Of a DNA stretch of 64,000 bases, positions 59,793 to 64,000 are shown one piece after another. A model generated the notes under the pieces. That model was not told the DNA's origin. It saw nothing but the letters and a program-made list of their open reading frames with translations, and did not search any database. The stretch's first letter is position 1. The number at the start of each line of letters is the position of its first letter. Location: contig NZ_QFRA01000001.1 of the NCBI RefSeq assembly GCF_003243515.1, positions 62,001-126,000 on the forward strand, written 5' to 3'. Made by a program: the position numbers and the translations under genes. Source of the stretch: Corynebacterium kroppenstedtii (GTDB lineage: Bacteria > Actinomycetota > Actinomycetes > Mycobacteriales > Mycobacteriaceae).

Positions 59793-61115
59793 CTACGAGG
59801 TCATCGTGATCAGCGCCGGGTTCATGCCCGACGCCATGAGCTTCTGCTTGATGTCCCCCACTATCGCCTTCGGCCCCGCCAACAGCGTTTCATGGCCGAG
59901 CCACGGGCCGCGCGCCATAACGTCGTCGGCAAGAGACATCCCCTCCCGAACAGTGAAATCGCGCGGCGCGACGGCATAGGCAGACATGCGGGCGAACTGG
60001 TCCTCCTCCGCATAGACCGTCGACGGGTGTACGGTCAGCCAGTCCATGGCTGTGTCGAATGACCAGAGCGTCCGGAGCTCGTACAGGTCGCTGGGGTACT
60101 CGGCGCCGAAGAACAAGTTCGTCTGCGGTGGCGATGGATTCGACGCAATGTCGAGGATGATCGCGCGGATCACCGCCAGGTGGGCACCATAGGCCACCAA
60201 CAACGCGGGGCGTGTGCCGTCGAGAAGATCAACTGTCATGGAGCCACGCGCAGCGCCGATCTCCCACACGTCGCCGGGGCGTGTCATGCGGGCGAGGTCA
60301 AAAACCAGCGCTGAACTGCCGGTTAGCGCCTGTCGCCCAGGTGTCTCGGATCGAGGCACTTCGAGATGAAACTCGATCAGCCCGTCATCGCTATGCGGGA
60401 TAGCGGGCGCCAACCATTTCCGCTTACCTGACGACTGCGGCGCCAGGACCGGCACCAACTGCCCGGCGCGGTACGGGATGGGCGAATCCGCGGCGAGCCG
60501 GACAACCGTGATGGCGTCGGATCGGTGGTCGACATCCAGGACGTTGGCACCCCAGCGCACGGGGACTTCGCTGTATTCGGCGGCGCCTTCTTCCATGAGG
60601 CCGATGATCTGGCCGGTTGCCATGGCGAAGAGCTCAAATTCTTCCGACGTGACCTGCGGCGCGATTATCTCGCGGCCGGCGTCGATGATGGCGTCGCCCA
60701 TTGCGACATAGTCGGGGGCCTCGACGCCGAAGCTGCGGTGGTCCTCGGCGAGGTGCCGAAGGAAACGCCGTGTGCGTCGATCCAGCCCATTACCTGTTGC
60801 CTGCTTAGCGTAGACATGTACCAGCGCGCGCCGAAAGCTGGGCTTAAGCTGCGACAAGTCCGCCGGAAGCCGACGGATAAAAGATGGGCGGCAGGCGAAC
60901 AGGTGAGTAAATACGGCGTCGACAAAGCTCGATCCGTCAGTTTGAAGGACAGTGACCACGGGGACCAGAGATACTTCATGGACTCCGGCGGTGGTATCGC
61001 CGGTGTTGGCGTCGGTGTGTGGCGTCACCACGGAATTTTGCATCACACCGTCGTCAGTGGCGTCGCCATCCTGCGCCACAGAATCATCGCCGCGCGGCCG
61101 GCTACCTTCTATCAC
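59793..61115 (-). CDS. Flavohemoprotein-like protein with degenerate FAD motif
   Basis: A 440-residue protein of globin plus ferredoxin-reductase type. After about 50 disordered residues, a globin-like domain runs to about residue 180, with the proximal His in LAEDHRSFGVEAPDYVAMGD. The reductase domain keeps YRAGQLVPVLAP, but the usual FAD motif RxYS reads RKWLAP, so flavin binding is doubtful. The NAD side is visible as GDVWEIGAARGSMTVDL and LLVAYGAHLAVIRAI. It probably handles oxygen or NO chemistry, but catalysis may be lost. The start overlaps the hspR end by 14 bases. Confidence 0.75.
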   Translation of the reverse strand: MIEGSRPRGDDSVAQDGDATDDGVMQNSVVTPHTDANTGDTTAGVHEVSLVPVVTVLQTDGSSFVDAVFTHLFACRPSFIRRLPADLSQLKPSFRRALVHVYAKQATGNGLDRRTRRFLRHLAEDHRSFGVEAPDYVAMGDAIIDAGREIIAPQVTSEEFELFAMATGQIIGLMEEGAAEYSEVPVRWGANVLDVDHRSDAITVVRLAADSPIPYRAGQLVPVLAPQSSGKRKWLAPAIPHSDDGLIEFHLEVPRSETPGRQALTGSSALVFDLARMTRPGDVWEIGAARGSMTVDLLDGTRPALLVAYGAHLAVIRAIILDIASNPSPPQTNLFFGAEYPSDLYELRTLWSFDTAMDWLTVHPSTVYAEEDQFARMSAYAVAPRDFTVREGMSLADDVMARGPWLGHETLLAGPKAIVGDIKQKLMASGMNPALITMTS

Positions 61116-61692
61116 GCCTATCCTTTCTACAGCGAGCCCCCGGTTCCCACATCACAACAGCGGTAGACCGAGGCACATGCACAATTTCCCCACGTGACCT
61201 GCCGTGTTGAGCCTCCATACGAGCCAACCGCTCCCGAAGCTGATGGTTCTCCGCCTGCAGTTCATCCACCTGAGACTTCAGGTCAATAATCGCCCGTATT
61301 CCCGCGAGATTAACACCATCGTCATGAGAAAGCTTCTGTATTTCGCGAAGCATCTCAATGTCGTCCGGCGAGTATCGACGCCCACCTCCCCGCGTCCGGT
61401 CGGGCGTCACCAGCCCCATGCGGTCGTAGGTACGTAGCGTCTGAGCGTGGAGCCCGGCCAATTCCGCTGCCACCGAGATGACATAAACTTCTTCCCGACG
61501 TACCTTGCCCAGTGGTTGCCGGCTTCCTCTGGTGTGGGTTTGGGGAGGCGTGTTGTCAGTGGCGCGGCTTTCGCCCCCTGCTCCACCACTATGTGTTCCG
61601 GCACTTTCGCCACCACGTTTTCTAGCTCCATCAGCTCCGCCAGCGCTTGCGGGGTTCGTCGTATTGCGTCGTCGATCGGGATTCGAACCCAT
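61102..61692 (-). CDS. hspR: MerR-family heat-shock repressor HspR
   Basis: A 196-residue repressor that binds HAIR operators and needs DnaK as co-repressor in studied actinobacteria. The winged-helix domain is VYVISVAAELAGLHAQTLRT and GLVTPDRTRGGGRRYSPDDI. The coiled-coil dimer helix (VDELQAENHQLRERLARMEA) follows. About 65 extra N-terminal residues (Gly/Arg/Ser-rich) precede the usual start; the ATG at 61692 has AAGGAGG 7 bases before it, so the extension is real by sequence. It lies 2 bases after dnaJ, one operon. Confidence 0.93.
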   Translation of the reverse strand: MGSNPDRRRNTTNPASAGGADGARKRGGESAGTHSGGAGGESRATDNTPPQTHTRGSRQPLGKVRREEVYVISVAAELAGLHAQTLRTYDRMGLVTPDRTRGGGRRYSPDDIEMLREIQKLSHDDGVNLAGIRAIIDLKSQVDELQAENHQLRERLARMEAQHGRSRGEIVHVPRSTAVVMWEPGARCRKDRRDRR

Positions 61693-61694
61693 GG

Positions 61695-62930
61695 CTACCC
61701 CTCCTTACCCGGCCAGTTAGCGCGCGGATCAAAGCCCAGGCGTTTCTCTTCTACCGCGTAGCTACGAAGCGCGGAGGCAGCACCTTCGTCCAGTTTCGGT
61801 GGGACCGCCACTTTCACCGTCACCAGAAGATCGCCACTCTTCTGATTGCGCTTCGGCACACCGCGGCCACGCACACGCAGCGTACGGCCGTCGTTAGTGC
61901 CTGCGGGGATCTTGACGCGAACCTTATTATCGAGCGTCGGCACCGTGACAACCCCACCCAAAGCGAGCTCAGAAAAACTAACCGGAGCGGTAACGCGCAG
62001 GTCATCACCCTTGCGAGTAAAGAGCTTGTCCGGCCGCACATGTACCGTGACAAACAAATCACCTGCCGGGCGGCCGCGCATTCCTGCCTCACCCTGACCA
62101 GCCAAACGAACCTTTTGGCCGTCGACAACGCCCGAGGGAACACGCACGGTAATCGTCCGAGTACGGTTGGTTACACCGCTGCCCTTGCAGGCCGGGCAGG
62201 GATCGTCGATCTTCGTGCCCGTACTGCCGCAATCGGAACACGGCCGCGACAATCCAAACGCGCCCCGATTGTCTGAAACGACCCCCTTGCCATTACACGT
62301 CGAACATGTATGCGACAACGTCCCAGGTTTGGCACCCGAACCGTGGCATTCCTGGCACGACGAAGGATTTGTCAAGCGGATCGGCACCGTGGCACCTTTA
62401 GTAGCCTCACGGAAATCCAACGTAATTTCCGTTTCGACGTCGGCACCACGCAGGTTACGCTGACCACGACTAGCAGCAGCAGACGTGCTACTTCGACTGC
62501 CGTTGAAGAGATCGCCGAGGATATCGCCGATGCCTCCTCCGGACCCACCACCGAACAGGTCGGAGGCGGAGAAACCGCTGCCCGTGTCAGGATTGCTAAA
62601 TGTGGATCGGAAACCGCCCGACGGCCCATACTGACTGCCAAATCCACCCGAGTTAAAGCCGCTGCCACCGAAGCTACCAAGACCGCCGGAAGCCAGCATG
62701 TCTTTCAATTCGTCGTATTCCTTGCGTTTCTTGGCATCGCCGACGACGGAATAGGCCTCGCTGGCTTGCTTAAACCGTTCCTCCGCGTTGGAATCGTTGG
62801 GGTGGCTATCCGGGTGGTTATCCCGCGCGATCTTGCGGTACGCCTTCTTAATGTCATCCTCGCTAGCGCTGCGAGAAACCCCTAAGTCCTTATAATAGTC
62901 TTTATCTGCCCATTCTCGTTGAACGGTCAT
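61695..62930 (-). CDS. dnaJ: DnaJ chaperone
   Basis: A 411-residue co-chaperone of DnaK. The J domain has the HPD motif (NHPDSHPND) near residue 37. A long Gly/Phe/Ser-rich region follows. Four CxxCxGxG zinc repeats are complete ([32 protein letters not shown]), then the C-terminal substrate domains with [20 protein letters not shown]. Upstream there is no grpE or dnaK, which usually precede it in corynebacteria. Expression should follow the HAIR-like site at 63194. Confidence 0.95.
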   Translation of the reverse strand: MTVQREWADKDYYKDLGVSRSASEDDIKKAYRKIARDNHPDSHPNDSNAEERFKQASEAYSVVGDAKKRKEYDELKDMLASGGLGSFGGSGFNSGGFGSQYGPSGGFRSTFSNPDTGSGFSASDLFGGGSGGGIGDILGDLFNGSRSSTSAAASRGQRNLRGADVETEITLDFREATKGATVPIRLTNPSSCQECHGSGAKPGTLSHTCSTCNGKGVVSDNRGAFGLSRPCSDCGSTGTKIDDPCPACKGSGVTNRTRTITVRVPSGVVDGQKVRLAGQGEAGMRGRPAGDLFVTVHVRPDKLFTRKGDDLRVTAPVSFSELALGGVVTVPTLDNKVRVKIPAGTNDGRTLRVRGRGVPKRNQKSGDLLVTVKVAVPPKLDEGAASALRSYAVEEKRLGFDPRANWPGKEG

Positions 62931-63001
62931 CTTTTCTTTCTCCCGCTATTGATCACTTTGTTGCTTGTTACTGTTGTTATCTAGTGTTGACTGGCAGCGC
63001 C

Positions 63002-63178
63002 TTACGTTCCTCGCATTTCCGGAGATGCGCGCATGGCGCGGGTAAAGCCCTGTCTGATGTCGACTATTCGGGCTCCATGGCCGACGTCCACGTTGACCTT
63101 CGCAGTTCCGGAAACATGGCGGAGGTCAGCGCATATCAGAGCATCGATGGAACCATCGACACCACACACGAGGCGCAC
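63002..63178 (-). CDS. Possible 58-residue small protein between the HspR site and dnaJ
   Basis: A GTG-started frame follows GAGG at a spacing of 8 bases. It reads RLVCGVDGSIDALICADLRH, then VSGTAKVNVDVGHGARIVDI, then RQGFTRAMRASPEMRGT and a stop 71 bases before dnaJ. It sits where a leader peptide or a small gene could be. No resemblance to GrpE or any known family. It may be chance coding. Confidence 0.3.
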   Translation of the reverse strand: MRLVCGVDGSIDALICADLRHVSGTAKVNVDVGHGARIVDIRQGFTRAMRASPEMRGT

Positions 63179-63193
63179 TCACCAGGCCTCAAG

Positions 63194-63214
63194 GTTGAGC
63201 CTAGTAGACTTAAC
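63194..63214. promoter_or_regulatory. HAIR-like operator upstream of dnaJ-hspR
   Basis: GTTGAGC-CTAGTAG-ACTTAAC has the 7-7-7 HAIR layout with four differences from CTTGAGT-N7-ACTCAAG. It fits self-control of dnaJ-hspR by HspR and is weaker than the clpB sites. Confidence 0.6.
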
Positions 63215-63334
63215 CTTACATCGAGAATAACGGTGTAAACAGGGAAAATATTCCAGGCTCAAGCCATGTTTTCCAGCCTCTCTTCTCTGCCCAGGTAACA
63301 AGCAAACAAACTTCCAGCGAACCTTCCGCAAATT

Positions 63335-64000
63335 ATGCAGCCTCATAGCGAGCCGCAACACTCACCACACATCTCACCTGTTTTCATAGTGGACATGACA
63401 GCACACATATGTTGTACCCACACCCGAACGCCCCTCCTGATGGCCGCCCCATGTCTTGCCGCCTCCATCCTCAGCAGCTCAGCGATTACCACTCCCATCC
63501 GGTCCGGTACAGCCTCGGCCGCCACCCCACCAGCCGCTGCACCCCTTCATCCCGAGGCCACATTCTCCCCGCCCCAACCCCCGCAGGATCAGGTATCTCT
63601 TCACCTGAATCTCAGAAACCTGCAGTTAAGGAGCAATCCCACTACAACGGGGCTTTCGATCTCGGCCAGGCCAGTGGCGATCCCAGCGTGGGCGGGCTCT
63701 CTGGGCTTACCGCCCTCGCCGATGGTTCCTATCTAGCCATCTCGGATGACAAAGGCAATCACGGCCCCACCCGCGCATACCGATTAAGCATCAACAACAG
63801 TTACCGGGTAAAAATGATCGGCCAGATTAATTTCACCACACCAGATAGCAACGCGTATAACCCCAAAGATTTCGATGCAGAGGAAATCCGGCAACTACCC
63901 AACGGCCACCTACTGTGGACAACAGAAGGTAAATCTCAAGGTTCAGAGAATCGCTCTCCCCTCATGATCGAATCTGACGGCACCGGGCGGGAAATCCGCC
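63335..64000 (+). pseudogene. Secreted esterase-like/phytase-like protein, frameshifted; runs off the window end
   Basis: The first frame carries a signal-peptide-like stretch (PLLMAAPCLAASILSSSAIT followed by SGTASAATPPAA). A second frame, open from about 63585 to the window end, carries GLSGLTALADGSYLAISDD and GPTRAYRL, the start signature of the esterase-like phytase domain. Between them a change of frame falls near the CCCCC run at 63578-63582. Expected location is extracellular. The exact start codon is uncertain, and the C-terminal part lies outside the window. Confidence 0.6.

Overview
The window reads as a chromosome segment of a high-GC Gram-positive of the order Mycobacteriales, most likely a Corynebacterium. 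The best evidence is the block whiB3-sigD-rsdA-DUF5319-guaB2-guaB3-guaA, which also exists in Mycobacterium tuberculosis and corynebacteria. Supporting signs are a palindromic McbR-type operator before metQNI, HspR (HAIR) operators before clpB and dnaJ, and fossils of corynebacterial plasmid genes. A species such as C. kroppenstedtii is possible but cannot be fixed from the sequence. I see no tRNA, rRNA, CRISPR array or intact transposase.

Layout. Positions 1-8,515: the DNA-damage mutagenesis genes dnaE2, imuB and imuA', all disrupted, split by an intact methionine-uptake operon (metQNI) and a sucrase/ferredoxin-like gene. Positions 8,944-19,782: a small membrane protein, the purine genes guaA-guaB3-guaB, DUF5319, the sigma-D/anti-sigma pair, WhiB, a FUSC-type membrane protein and a DedA protein. 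Positions 19,800-28,900: a graveyard island with a nested inverted repeat, a fossil type IIL (MmeI-like) restriction gene, three fossils of a theta-plasmid replication gene, degenerate parA/parB, an intact low-GC ABC exporter, and a GIY-YIG nuclease gene broken by a stop codon. Positions 28,902-39,810: GH76 glycosidase, TrmH-type methyltransferase, pyrE, a large membrane protein, and the glycine-cleavage genes gcvH, gcvT and gcvP, with a tandem glycine riboswitch in front of gcvP, then a rhodanese-like protein. Positions 39,984-48,756: clpB flanked on both sides by small ABC-transporter clusters, both broken by frameshifts. Positions 48,797-64,000: a nitrilase-family hydrolase, a TSUP exporter, a small helical protein plus DUF1023 hydrolase, putA, pyc, a flavohemoprotein-like protein, hspR and dnaJ, and the start of a secreted phytase-like protein.

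How the genes work together. Core metabolism is intact: GMP synthesis, one-carbon supply through glycine cleavage, proline catabolism feeding glutamate, anaplerosis by pyruvate carboxylase, and methionine uptake. HspR, encoded here, probably represses both clpB and its own dnaJ-hspR operon. The lesions concentrate in accessory functions: SOS mutagenesis, restriction, plasmid maintenance and peptide-type ABC transporters. Several frameshifts sit at homopolymer runs, so sequencing error must be excluded for those. The in-frame nonsense codons in dnaE2, imuB, rep, the parB-like gene and the GIY-YIG gene are harder to explain that way.
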